Of a DNA stretch of 22,668 bases, positions 14,624-22,478 are shown piece by piece; the stretch's first letter is position 1; every line of letters begins with the position of its first letter. Below the pieces are notes generated by a model, which searched no databases, had not been told where the DNA came from, and saw only the letters and a program-made list of their open reading frames with translations. Source of the DNA: SIG440 sp045645905 (GTDB taxonomy: Bacteria > Bacillota > Clostridia > Monoglobales > Monoglobaceae); assembly GCA_045645905.1 (NCBI GenBank), contig JAZRJT010000024.1, positions 1 through 22,668 of the forward strand, written 5' to 3'. The translations under genes were made by a program, and so were the position numbers.

Positions 14624-16477
14624 TCATTCGTCCTTATTAAAATAATTATAAACATTTTGGGCAACGTTTGATGAAATCACCGCCATCAACTCATCCAAAG
14701 TTGCGTTTTTTATTTCTTCCATTCCACCAAAGAATTTTAATAATCTTGTTCGGGTTGCTGCTCCCACTCCGGGAATGTCTTCAAGTTCCGAGTGAATGTT
14801 CTTTTTTTCGTGCTTGCTTCGGCTTGCATTTATGGCAAAACGGTGAACTTCATCCTGCATTCCTGCAAGAAACCTGAAAAGCTCTGATTTTTTATCAATA
14901 GCAAGCTCTGTATTTTCATCGGTTATGCCACGGGTTCGGTGTGTTTTATCCTTTACAAGCCCAAAAACGGGGATATCCTCGCCCATTGTGTCAAGAAGCA
15001 TTTTATCAGCCGAAACATGGCCTTTGCCCCCATCAAGTAAAATAAGATCAGGTATTGGAAAAAATTTTGCTTTTTCAGGCTCCAGCTCTCCCTTTTTTAT
15101 TAAATCCTCTTCCTTGTATGCTTCGTTAATCCTGCGGAAAATAACTTCACGGGTGCTGTCGTAATCATTTGCTCCTTCTACTGTTTTTATATTATATTTT
15201 CTGTACAGATTTTTTTTAGGAACAGCATTGACATATACAATCTGTACCCCAACAGACGATGCTCCTGAAAAGTTTGATATATCATATGATTCAATTTTGA
15301 ATGGAGTTTTTGAAAGCTCAAGAATTTCAGAAAGCTGCGACAAAATTCTATTTTGTTTTTCCTGATTTTTATTTTTCATAAGTTGATATTTATATAACGA
15401 TTCTCTTGCATTTCGTAAAACCATTTTTACAATTTCAGCCTTTTTGCCTCTTTGCGGCACTGTAAAGGTGATTTTATATCCTGCAGACGCAGATAGCCAT
15501 TGAGAGACAGTTTCTTTGTCTTCAAAATCTTCTGAAATCACTATTTCCTTCGGTATTTTCGATGCTGTAAAGTAAAATTGCTTTACAAAGTTTTCAGTCA
15601 CTTCTGAAGGAGTACCAAGTTCATTTTCAAGTGTAAAGTATTCTGACCCTACAGCGCTTCCTTTGCGGTAATAGAATACCTGTATGCAATAATTTGTCCC
15701 TTCTTTGTGTACTCCGATTACGTCCATATTATTTTCGGCAGATGATGAAACTTTTTGATTTTCACCCAGTATGGTGATGCTGTCAATTTTATCTCTGTAA
15801 ATTGCAGCTTTTTCAAATTCAAGATTTTGTGACGCTTCAAGCATTTTATCTTTAAGTTCATCAACCATTTCTTCATACTTTCCGTTAAGAACATTAATCG
15901 CATCTGTCACAGAATTACAGTATTCTTCCTGTGAAATTTTTCCAGCACAAGGAGCACTGCACATACCTATCTGATAATACAGACAAGGTCTGTCGCTTGG
16001 CTTATTCAGCGGTTTTCTGCAGCTGCGAATTTTAAAGGTCTTGCGTATTTCCTCCACCGCCTCCTTTAAACTAATTGCCGTCATATACGGTCCAAAATAC
16101 AGCCCGCCATCCTTTACCACACGGCGAGTCATAAAAATACGGGGATACAGCTCGTTGGCGGTAATTTTGATATACGGATATTGCTTGTCATCTTTAAGTA
16201 ATATATTGTATTTGGGTCGATATTTTTTTATAAGATTACATTCAAGAGCAAGGGCTTCGGTTTCTGAATCTGTAATTATATACTCAAAATCATCAATCTG
16301 GCTGACCATTGCACGGGTTTTTGCCGTGTGACTTGCGAGATTGACAAAATACTGACTGACACGATTCTTTAAAGCCTTACTTTTGCCAACATAAATGATT
16401 TTACCATCCTTATCCTTCATAATATATACACCGGGACACAAGGGCAAAGAAGACAGCTTTTTCTTAATATCCGACAT
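14624..16477 (-). CDS. uvrC: Excinuclease ABC subunit C
   Basis: This 617-residue UvrC makes the dual incisions of nucleotide excision repair. The GIY-YIG nuclease domain is at residues about 13-92 (CPGVYIMKDKDGKIIYVGKS, KNRVSQYF, YRPKYNILLKDDKQYPYIK). Next come a cysteine-containing linker (CLYYQIGMCSAPCAG), a UVR domain contacting UvrB (ASQNLEFEKAAIYRDKI), an RNase H-like second nuclease domain (IESYDISNFSGASSVGVQIVYV, then DLILLDGGKGHVSA), and a C-terminal helix-hairpin-helix (LEDIPGVGAATRTRLLKFFGG). The frame is open to 16576, but MSDIKKKLSSLPLCPGVY is the natural N-terminus, preceded by AGAGGTC. A terminator separates it from HPr, so it needs its own promoter; I found only an isolated TTGACA (16501-16506). 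Confidence 0.97.
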   Translation of the reverse strand: MSDIKKKLSSLPLCPGVYIMKDKDGKIIYVGKSKALKNRVSQYFVNLASHTAKTRAMVSQIDDFEYIITDSETEALALECNLIKKYRPKYNILLKDDKQYPYIKITANELYPRIFMTRRVVKDGGLYFGPYMTAISLKEAVEEIRKTFKIRSCRKPLNKPSDRPCLYYQIGMCSAPCAGKISQEEYCNSVTDAINVLNGKYEEMVDELKDKMLEASQNLEFEKAAIYRDKIDSITILGENQKVSSSAENNMDVIGVHKEGTNYCIQVFYYRKGSAVGSEYFTLENELGTPSEVTENFVKQFYFTASKIPKEIVISEDFEDKETVSQWLSASAGYKITFTVPQRGKKAEIVKMVLRNARESLYKYQLMKNKNQEKQNRILSQLSEILELSKTPFKIESYDISNFSGASSVGVQIVYVNAVPKKNLYRKYNIKTVEGANDYDSTREVIFRRINEAYKEEDLIKKGELEPEKAKFFPIPDLILLDGGKGHVSADKMLLDTMGEDIPVFGLVKDKTHRTRGITDENTELAIDKKSELFRFLAGMQDEVHRFAINASRSKHEKKNIHSELEDIPGVGAATRTRLLKFFGGMEEIKNATLDELMAVISSNVAQNVYNYFNKDE

Positions 16478-16514
16478 AAAACGCTGACCTCTAAATTTAC
16501 TGTCAAAATTACAA

Positions 16515-16540
16515 AAATGCCTTACTGACGTAAGACATTT
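16515..16540 (-). terminator. Terminator between HPr gene and uvrC
   Basis: Arms 16515-16525 and 16530-16540 form an 11-bp stem with a 4-nt loop. The single non-Watson-Crick position is U-G in minus-strand RNA but A-C in plus-strand RNA, showing that the hairpin serves the minus strand. A T-rich run (TTTTTGTAATTTT) follows. Confidence 0.8.
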
Positions 16541-16568
16541 TTCAAAAAGAAAATTTTTAACAATATTC

Positions 16569-16829
16569 TTATGCAAAATCTGAAGAAATCAAAGATACAA
16601 GCTCATTAACTGCTTGTTCTTCATCAGAACCTTCTGCCATAATAGTGATGCTGACACCCTTGGTAACACCCAAAGATAACACACCAAGCAGGCTTTTTGC
16701 ATTAACTTTTTTTTCGTCCTTTTCAACCCAGATGCTTGACTTATATTCGTTGGCCTTCTGGATGAAGAATGTAGCAGGTCTTGCGTGGAGACCTACCTGA
16801 TTCTGGACAACAATTTCCTTTAAAAACAT
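16569..16829 (-). CDS. ptsH: HPr family phosphocarrier protein
   Basis: This 86-residue protein has the full HPr length. His15 lies in VGLHARPATFF, the site phosphorylated by enzyme I, and Ser46 lies in KKVNAKSLLGVLSLGV, the site used by HPr kinase in Firmicutes for carbon catabolite control. Having His15 distinguishes it from Crh, which lacks it. No PTS enzyme I or II gene is in the window, so it may serve PTS transport, catabolite regulation or both. It has its own promoter and a AAAGGAGCG ribosome binding site. Confidence 0.93.
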   Translation of the reverse strand: MFLKEIVVQNQVGLHARPATFFIQKANEYKSSIWVEKDEKKVNAKSLLGVLSLGVTKGVSITIMAEGSDEEQAVNELVSLISSDFA

Positions 16830-16887
16830 AAAAACGCTCCTTTAGTCATATCCAAATCATAATCATCGATTTTAAACTGATAGTAAT

Positions 16888-16916
16888 AGAATACTAAAAA
16901 TTTCGTTATAAGTCAA
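16888..16916 (-). promoter_or_regulatory. Promoter of the HPr gene
   Basis: Minus-strand TTGACT (16911-16916) and TATTCT (16888-16893) are 17 bp apart, giving a leader of about 50 nt before the HPr ribosome binding site. Confidence 0.75.
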
Positions 16917-16985
16917 CACTTTTTTTCGGTTTTGTTAATTTTTTTAGAATTTTTTGTTACCTTACTGTTATTTTCCATTTCTTTT

Positions 16986-17888
16986 TCACAAACTATTTAG
17001 GATTTTAAGCATATCTTCGGGGATTTTACACTCAAATTTCAATTCCGTTTTTTCTGCAGGATGATAAAATTTTATATATCCCGCGTGCAGAGCTTGTCTA
17101 TTAATAATTTCTTTTTCATCATCGCCTATTCCATAAAGCCAATCTCCAACCAAGGGATGTCCTATATGTGAAAAATGAAGCCTTATCTGGTGAGTTCTGC
17201 CCGTTTCAAGACGTATTTCCTGCAGAGAATAGCCGCTTCCTTCCAGTATCGTTTTATAGATAGTTTTTGCATACTTACCATCAGGAGCAACCATCCTTTT
17301 AATAATACCTGTTTCCGCACGTTTTATAGGGAACTCTATGCACCCCTTGTCCGGAACAGGTGTACCGTGAATTATTGCCATATAGCCTTTTTCAACAAAA
17401 CCTTCACGCATTTGCTTTGAAATAACACCGTGAGCAAATCTATTTTTTGCTATAACGCAAATTCCCGATGTGTCCTTATCAAGTCTGTTTACTATATGAT
17501 AATTATGATATTCCCCGTTTGTATGCCAATAATACATTACAGCATTGGCAAGAGTTTCTGCATAATTTCCCAGACAAGGATGTGACGCCATATTACCCGG
17601 TTTATTTACAACAAGTAAAAAATCGTCTTCATAAATCACATCTATCTCTTTTTCCCACGGAAGAATATTGCCAAAACCACCCGTATCCTCAGATACATCA
17701 GCCAGGAGAATATCACCTTGACATAACTTGTCAACAGAACGGCACACCTTGCCGTTTATAAAAAGTCTAGAGTTCAATTTAAGATAGGTAAGCAGCGACG
17801 AAGAAACATTGTATTCTCTTTTTAATACTTGTTCAACAGTCTTTCCTGCATCAATTTCAGGAACAACATATTCTAAAGCAGCACTCAA
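16986..17888 (-). CDS. RluA/RluD-type pseudouridine synthase
   Basis: This 300-residue enzyme would convert specific uridines in ribosomal (or other) RNA to pseudouridine. An S4-like N-terminal domain (about residues 14-66; SLLTYLKLNSRLFINGKVCR) precedes the catalytic domain. The signature HIVNRLDKDTSG contains catalytic Asp137. Further family motifs are VVNKPGNMASHP, RLETGRTHQIRLHFSHIGHPLVGDWLYG and LHAGYIKFYHP. The only in-frame start near the ribosome binding site (GGGGTGAGGG) is TTG at 17888. The precise target uridine cannot be predicted from sequence; paralogues of RluD are common in Clostridia. Confidence 0.92.
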   Translation of the reverse strand: MSAALEYVVPEIDAGKTVEQVLKREYNVSSSLLTYLKLNSRLFINGKVCRSVDKLCQGDILLADVSEDTGGFGNILPWEKEIDVIYEDDFLLVVNKPGNMASHPCLGNYAETLANAVMYYWHTNGEYHNYHIVNRLDKDTSGICVIAKNRFAHGVISKQMREGFVEKGYMAIIHGTPVPDKGCIEFPIKRAETGIIKRMVAPDGKYAKTIYKTILEGSGYSLQEIRLETGRTHQIRLHFSHIGHPLVGDWLYGIGDDEKEIINRQALHAGYIKFYHPAEKTELKFECKIPEDMLKILNSL

Positions 17889-17950
17889 TTACCCTCACCC
17901 CTTAACAAATGTGTAAATTTATCGTTATAAACTTAATTATGTACAGCTTT

Positions 17951-17989
17951 TCTCCCGGCTCGCCATACTCCATAAGCGAGCCGAGGAGA
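17951..17989. terminator. GC-rich hairpin between asnB and the pseudouridine synthase gene
   Basis: TCTCC plus CGGCTCGC (17951-17963) pairs with GCGAGCCG plus GGAGA (from 17976), with a one-base bulge and a 12-nt loop. There is no U-tract on the minus strand, so it is a weak terminator or RNA stability element for asnB; on the plus strand GGTCTTTT follows. Confidence 0.5.
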
Positions 17990-18010
17990 GGTCTTTTGTA
18001 CCGTGTAAGT

Positions 18011-19846
18011 CTATACTTTTATAGTAATCTTATACTTTTTCAGCCAGTATTCAATCTGAACAATATATGCATATAGCTGTGGCAGCGCCATAAGCTGACC
18101 AAACCAGGGTTTGCCGTAATCTGAAGGCTGTTCCATAAGTTCAAGAATATATTTCTCGTTTATAACGTGGTGAATACACGAATTTTTATCATTTAAAATG
18201 TCGTATACCATTTCTTTGACCATTCTCTCGTATTCAGGGTTATGTGTCTTTGGAAAGGGGCTTTTTTTACGCCACAGAACATCTTCCGGAAGAATACCGT
18301 CAAGAGCTGTGCGAAGAAGTCCTTTTTCTCTCCCATTATGTGTTTTATATTCCCACGGAACGTTCCATATATATTCAACTAATCTGTAATCACAAAACGG
18401 CATTCTTATTTCAAGGCCGCAGTTCATACCGATACGCTCGCTCCGGGCACCCAATGTATACATAAACCAATTAAGATTAAGATGTGCGATTTCGCGACGA
18501 CGCATCTCTATGTCATTATCTGTATTAAATCTGGGAGTATCAGCAATACTGCTATTATATTTAGAATAAATATAATCCAAAATCGTATCACCGCTTAAAA
18601 GCTCCGGACAGACAAGCTTTTGTCTTAGCTCGATATTTTTTGCCCAGGGAAAGATATTCGCCTCAAAATCCTCACGTCTATGAAACCAAGGATAACCGCC
18701 AAAAACTTCGTCAGCACATTCACCCGAAAATGCACCGCTAAATGAAGAACCCATCTCTTTGCACAAAAAGTATAGGGAAGAATCAACGTCAGCCATTCCC
18801 GGAAGGTCGCGGCAATCTACGGCGTCAGTAAGATGCTTAACTAAATCTTCATTGTTGACAGTCACAACATGGTGATTTGTCCGACAGTGTTCTCTTACCA
18901 AATCAATATAATAATCGTCCGATGCCGGCTGATATTCAGTAGGTGTAAAATAATCATCATTTCCGCTGTAACGGAGTGAAAATGTATTAATTCCTTCACC
19001 AAATTTCTTTGATGCCAATGCAGTTATTGCACTTGAATCAACACCGCCCGATAAGAAAAAAGCCAGATTCCTTCCTTTTTCTTCAAATTGTGAGTTTACG
19101 GCACCAAAGAGAAGACGCTTTGTTTCTTCAAGACACTCATCAAAGCTTTCTTTAAATGGACGTGATTCAAGCTTCCAGTAGCGATGTTGGTTAAACCCAT
19201 GTTCGTTGTATATCGCAAAGTGTGCGGGCAAAATTTCGTTTATGCCGCAAAAAGTTCCGCATCCTTGTGTCTGTGCAGGGCCAAGCCCTAAAACTTCACA
19301 AATACCTTCTTTATCAATGACAGCATCAACATCAGGATGGGCAAGAATTCCTTTGATTTCGGATGCAAAAAGCACACATCCGTTTTTTATTGTATAATAT
19401 AGCGGTTTAATACCAAACCTGTCCCTTGCCAGAAACATTTCACGTTTTTTGGAATTCCACACCGAAAAAGCAAAAACACCATTCAATCGGTTTAAACAAC
19501 CCGCACCCCAACGCATATATGAATGAAGAACAAGCTCGGCATCTTCCATTTTGTCGGTGCGGATTTTATGTTTTCCAAGCTCACGTTTTAATTCGTCGGT
19601 ATTATACAACAGTCCGTCAAAGCAGATGGTATATTCTGCACCATCAAATCTTATTGAGCAGGGAATTTCCATCGCTTTATCACAGCAAGGAATCAGTGAT
19701 GTACAACCAAACACGCCATATTCAGCATTTTTAACCTTTAAAGCACTTCCACCTCTGCCTGTCTGTATTTCAGTCATAGTTCTGACTTTATCAAGTTCTG
19801 AACTCAATTTTCTTTGAAAACTGACAATTCCTGCAATTCCTGACAA
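18011..19846 (-). CDS. asnB: Asparagine synthetase-like protein with degenerate glutaminase site
   Basis: This 611-residue AsnB-like protein has the class II amidotransferase layout. The synthetase half looks intact: PP-loop FLSGGVDSS (residues 265-272), GECADEVFGGYPWF, LEIRMPFCDYRLVEY and KKSPFPKTHNPEYE. The glutaminase half is not canonical. The start is TTG at 19846, set by AGGAGG 8 nt upstream, so the protein begins M-S-G-I-A-G, with Ser where the catalytic Cys of MCGI is expected. The usual RGPD motif reads GRGGS, the HRRLS region reads GCTSL, and NGEIYN reads DGLLYN (77-82). It may use free ammonia, use another ammonia source, or act on a different substrate. It follows the two GTPase genes closely, with a promoter candidate in the gap. 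Confidence 0.88.
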   Translation of the reverse strand: MSGIAGIVSFQRKLSSELDKVRTMTEIQTGRGGSALKVKNAEYGVFGCTSLIPCCDKAMEIPCSIRFDGAEYTICFDGLLYNTDELKRELGKHKIRTDKMEDAELVLHSYMRWGAGCLNRLNGVFAFSVWNSKKREMFLARDRFGIKPLYYTIKNGCVLFASEIKGILAHPDVDAVIDKEGICEVLGLGPAQTQGCGTFCGINEILPAHFAIYNEHGFNQHRYWKLESRPFKESFDECLEETKRLLFGAVNSQFEEKGRNLAFFLSGGVDSSAITALASKKFGEGINTFSLRYSGNDDYFTPTEYQPASDDYYIDLVREHCRTNHHVVTVNNEDLVKHLTDAVDCRDLPGMADVDSSLYFLCKEMGSSFSGAFSGECADEVFGGYPWFHRREDFEANIFPWAKNIELRQKLVCPELLSGDTILDYIYSKYNSSIADTPRFNTDNDIEMRRREIAHLNLNWFMYTLGARSERIGMNCGLEIRMPFCDYRLVEYIWNVPWEYKTHNGREKGLLRTALDGILPEDVLWRKKSPFPKTHNPEYERMVKEMVYDILNDKNSCIHHVINEKYILELMEQPSDYGKPWFGQLMALPQLYAYIVQIEYWLKKYKITIKV

Positions 19847-19855
19847 AAAAATCGC

Positions 19856-19912
19856 CTCCTGAAATTTCACTATACTTTTACATAGTATATGCAATATTTC
19901 AGGAGTTGTGAA
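19856..19912 (-). promoter_or_regulatory. asnB promoter with an inverted repeat spanning it and the ribosome binding site
   Basis: Minus-strand TTCACA (19907-19912) and TATACT (19884-19889) are 17 bp apart. Inverted 10-mers (CTCCTGAAAT at 19856-19865 and ATTTCAGGAG at 19896-19905) place one arm in the -35/-10 spacer and the other over the Shine-Dalgarno AGGAGG. RNA reading through from the upstream GTPase genes could fold and hide the ribosome binding site, whereas RNA from this promoter would lack the upstream arm. It could also be a protein-binding site. Confidence 0.55.
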
Positions 19913-19916
19913 AATT

Positions 19917-20855
19917 TTAATAAAATGTCGCTACAGGGTCTTCGGGCTCGGTTGTTACAGAATAATCTTCCATATACAAAACAGGGCCTTTACCGTGATA
20001 CAATTTGTGTTTTTCAATTTTAACCTTTGCAGTAAGAATAATCCAGTCTCCGTTTTTCATCATTGCCGAACGATTACAGCACAGAACACCTTTAAATGCA
20101 ATATCATCAACACAGCAAGTCATAACGGGCCGTCCTATTACAAAGCAATCCTTAGGCATACGATTGTCTATAGTCAGGATACCAGTAAATTTAACTGTCT
20201 TTCCGTTATATTTATCCATTTCCTCAACCAAATCTCTGTACCATATGGCAAAATCTTTTATATTCACATTTATGATTTCAGCATCAATATCAAATGGTAA
20301 TGGGTCTTCAATTTCATCAGGCTCAATTGTTCCGTCTTCATATTCATAAATTATGTCGGTACGTCTGCTAACACCGCGAACAATTTTGTGCAATTCCTGC
20401 TTGTCGACGTCTTTTTTGCATCTGTTAAATACAACCAGATCACAGTTTTGCAATTTGTCCACAACAAGACTCCGCATATTTGTGTTGTAAGGAATGAAAC
20501 TACCCGAATCCATAAAAGTAATTTCCTGATACAAAATCCACTCATCAGGCATGTTTTCATACAAAACAGGTATCTGCCACATTCCGTTATATTCAACCAC
20601 AACTCTATTAGCCTTATGTTTTTTGCAAAGATTTTGCAAATTTTTTGTGTTTATATCCGAAACATCGTCGATTACTTCAATATAAACCTCTTTTTCTGCC
20701 ATTTTTTCACCGTCAAATTCAACCTCGCCTTCCTCGCAAAGCAAAAGAAGGGTTCTTTCACCGTTGGTAAACCTGTCGTCCGCCATTGTTTCTTTTAAAA
20801 ACGTCGATTTACCTGACTCTAAAAAGCCTGTAAACAAATATACTGCTATATCCAT
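19917..20855 (-). CDS. CobW-like P-loop GTPase fused to a YcgQ/DUF1980-like C-terminal domain
   Basis: This 312-residue protein begins with a G3E/CobW-type P-loop, TGFLESGKST (Walker A, residues 9-18), and continues with a nucleotide-binding fold (RVVVEYNGMWQIP, CDLVVFNRCKKD). It lacks the CxCC metal motif of classical CobW/Zng1 proteins, and the GAG of the usual GFLGAGKT loop is ESG. From about residue 220 (KTVKFTGILTIDNRMPKDCFVIGRP, then MTCCVDDIAFKGVLC, then GDWIILTAKV) it resembles the soluble domain I recall from YcgQ/TIGR03943 (DUF1980) proteins, which pair with a permease. It lies 21 bp downstream of a second CobW-type gene, so the two are probably one operon. Role in metal handling is inferred. 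Confidence 0.75.
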   Translation of the reverse strand: MDIAVYLFTGFLESGKSTFLKETMADDRFTNGERTLLLLCEEGEVEFDGEKMAEKEVYIEVIDDVSDINTKNLQNLCKKHKANRVVVEYNGMWQIPVLYENMPDEWILYQEITFMDSGSFIPYNTNMRSLVVDKLQNCDLVVFNRCKKDVDKQELHKIVRGVSRRTDIIYEYEDGTIEPDEIEDPLPFDIDAEIINVNIKDFAIWYRDLVEEMDKYNGKTVKFTGILTIDNRMPKDCFVIGRPVMTCCVDDIAFKGVLCCNRSAMMKNGDWIILTAKVKIEKHKLYHGKGPVLYMEDYSVTTEPEDPVATFY

Positions 20856-20876
20856 TTTAATTCATCCCTTCCGACA

Positions 20877-22049
20877 TTAATTAACAGAAAATAGTTTTTC
20901 AACAGATGCCTTATCAAGGTCAGCACCTATAACACACAAGCGTCCCGTTACTTCAGCAGAGCCAAAGCGTACATCAGTTTCGCCGGGCACATAGTCAAAG
21001 TGTATCCACTTGCCGTTCTTTTCTGCTACAATACCTTTTGCACGCAAGACCATTCCATATTTTTCTTCGTTTTCAAGCGCTTTAAGAGCATTTTGAATTT
21101 CCTCTATGGTATATTTGCCTGATGTTTCCATTCCCCAGCTTGTAAACACGTCATCAGCGTGATGATGTCCGTGGTCATGATGGTGTTCGTGACTGTGGCA
21201 TCCACACCCACAATCCGCACTGTGGTGGTGATGTCCGTGATGAGCTTCATCATGTGCGTGTTCGTGAACTGTATCGTGAACGTGATTATGGTGATGTTCG
21301 TGACAATCACATTCCTCGCCGTGATGGTGATGATGCTCATGTTCGTGATGATGTCCACAACTACATTCTTCGTTATGATGATGGTGGTGATGTTCACCGC
21401 ATTCAGGGCATACCTTATGTTCTTCCTTAAGAGCATCAAGTTCCGATTCAAGTGTGCGGCTGCCTTCCATTGCTTCAAGAATTTTTTTGCCGTCAAGCTC
21501 TTCCCAGGGAGTTGTTACAACAACAGCATTTTTGTTTCTGCTGCGAATAAGTTCAACACAATTTTCAATTTTGTCCTGTTCAACACCTGTTGTATGGCTA
21601 AGGACAATACATCCTGCACTTTCAATCTGATCGTTGTAGAACTCACCAAAATTTTTCATATACATTTTACATTTCTTTGCATCTGCAACTGCGGTAAAAC
21701 TGTTAAGCTCAATTTCATCGCTGTTTATATCCTGAACAGCCTTGATAACATCGCTTAACTTACCTACGCCAGATGGTTCAATAAGAATTCTGTCAGGAGC
21801 AAATTCTGTAATAACCTTTTTAAGAGCCTCGCTGAAATCACCAACCAAACTACAGCATATACAACCCGAATTCATTTCTGTTATTTCAACACCAGCATCC
21901 TTTAGGAAACCACCGTCAATACCTATTTCACCAAATTCATTCTCAATTAAAACTACCTTTTCACCCTTATACGCCTCATCAAGAAGCTTTTTTATAAGAG
22001 TGGTCTTGCCTGCACCGAGAAATCCCGAAAATATATCAACTTTTGTCAT
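20877..22049 (-). CDS. CobW/G3E-family GTPase with a long histidine-rich metal-binding tract
   Basis: This 390-residue protein has Walker A GFLGAGKTT (residues 9-17), a second conserved block ENEFGEIGID, the metal-binding GCICCS motif (62-67) and the EPSG switch (91-94). These define the G3E metallochaperone GTPases (CobW, YjiA, Zng1). Residues 211-297 contain 40 His and 9 Cys, arranged as repeated HHHH/CxC clusters, very likely a zinc, nickel or cobalt reservoir. The CobW C-terminal domain follows (YGMVLRAKGIVAEKNGKWIHFDYVPG). The expected NKxD guanine-specificity motif reads SHTTG, as in a divergent clade, so nucleotide specificity is uncertain. Which metal it carries cannot be read from the sequence; no clear Zur box was seen. 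Confidence 0.92.
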   Translation of the reverse strand: MTKVDIFSGFLGAGKTTLIKKLLDEAYKGEKVVLIENEFGEIGIDGGFLKDAGVEITEMNSGCICCSLVGDFSEALKKVITEFAPDRILIEPSGVGKLSDVIKAVQDINSDEIELNSFTAVADAKKCKMYMKNFGEFYNDQIESAGCIVLSHTTGVEQDKIENCVELIRSRNKNAVVVTTPWEELDGKKILEAMEGSRTLESELDALKEEHKVCPECGEHHHHHHNEECSCGHHHEHEHHHHHGEECDCHEHHHNHVHDTVHEHAHDEAHHGHHHHSADCGCGCHSHEHHHDHGHHHADDVFTSWGMETSGKYTIEEIQNALKALENEEKYGMVLRAKGIVAEKNGKWIHFDYVPGETDVRFGSAEVTGRLCVIGADLDKASVEKLFSVN

Positions 22050-22086
22050 AAAACATATTCCTCTCTTTGTTTAAAGTACATATATA

Positions 22087-22115
22087 ATATTACCAAATTA
22101 TATGTCTATTGTCAA
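22087..22115 (-). promoter_or_regulatory. Promoter of the CobW GTPase operon
   Basis: Minus-strand TTGACA (22110-22115) and TAATAT (22087-22092) are 17 bp apart with a TGG extension before the -10. GAGAGGA lies upstream of the cobW-type ATG. The -35 lies just where similarity of the upstream transposase remnant ends. Confidence 0.82.
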
Positions 22116-22346
22116 TGCAAGACAACAACATATGTATATGGTGTTGACAGGCTTGGGCTTCTATTATCTCTACTCCCTTTTGTTCGCATAACTTTCGGAG
22201 TATCTCGCCTATATCCTTCTTCAACTTTCCACATATCTCTTTTTTCTGTATTTTGGTGCAAATACTATGTGGAACTGACACCTATAACTTGAATGTGCTG
22301 TATGTTTTAATTTGTTGTTTTCTTTAACATTGTTAAAAACCTCCAT
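22116..22346 (-). pseudogene. Decayed IS200-type tnpA (truncated, two frameshifts)
   Basis: Pieces of a Y1 transposase lie in three frames on the minus strand: MLKKTTN from ATG at 22330, LKHTAHSSYRCQFHIVFAPKYR in the next frame, and KEICGKLKKDIGEILRKLCEQKG followed by QACQHHIHMLLS. Joining them needs two single-base corrections. Similarity stops in the HUH region, where the intact copy at 7534 continues to SIPPK; everything after it, including the catalytic Tyr, is missing. The intact copy reads KYHIVFAPKYRRK and CPDHIHMLVS at the matching places. The element is non-functional. It lies directly upstream of the CobW operon promoter. Confidence 0.85.
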
Positions 22347-22447
22347 GATATATTTTAGTAATGCGGTCGCCAAACCATTTACTATTATATCATGAAGGTT
22401 TTTCTTTTGCTAAAGCTTTTTATCGCCCCCCAGTAGAACTGGGGGTT
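22335..22447 (-). mobile_element. Left-end remnant of the decayed IS200-type element
   Basis: 18-bp arms at 22335-22352 and 22386-22403 form an inverted repeat whose one imperfect position is a U-G pair in minus-strand RNA. It covers the GGAGG of the decayed tnpA, and a minus-strand TATAAT (22384-22389) lies at the arm/loop border, as in the intact copy. Further out, CCCCCAG (22427-22433) and CTGGGGG (22439-22445) form the probable left-end hairpin. Confidence 0.65.
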
Positions 22448-22478
22448 GTTTTCCACGCCTAAAGGCACCAATGCTAAA

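Noticed and set aside
16478..16576. An N-terminal extension of UvrC from 16576
   Set aside because: It would overlap the HPr stop and the HPr terminator; conserved UvrC N-termini begin close to the GIY-YIG domain, as with the start at 16477.
18198..19817. Several plus-strand frames of 60-100 residues opposite asnB
   Set aside because: They lie fully within asnB on the opposite strand, with no motif or ribosome binding site.
19856..19905. A T-box riboswitch upstream of asnB
   Set aside because: The whole gap to the upstream gene is about 70 nt, far too short for a T-box, and no T-box sequence was seen.
21159..21758. A long plus-strand reading frame opposite the His-rich tract, rich in Val and Met
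   Set aside because: It is the antisense of the CAT/CAC histidine codons in the CobW gene and has no ribosome binding site or family resemblance.
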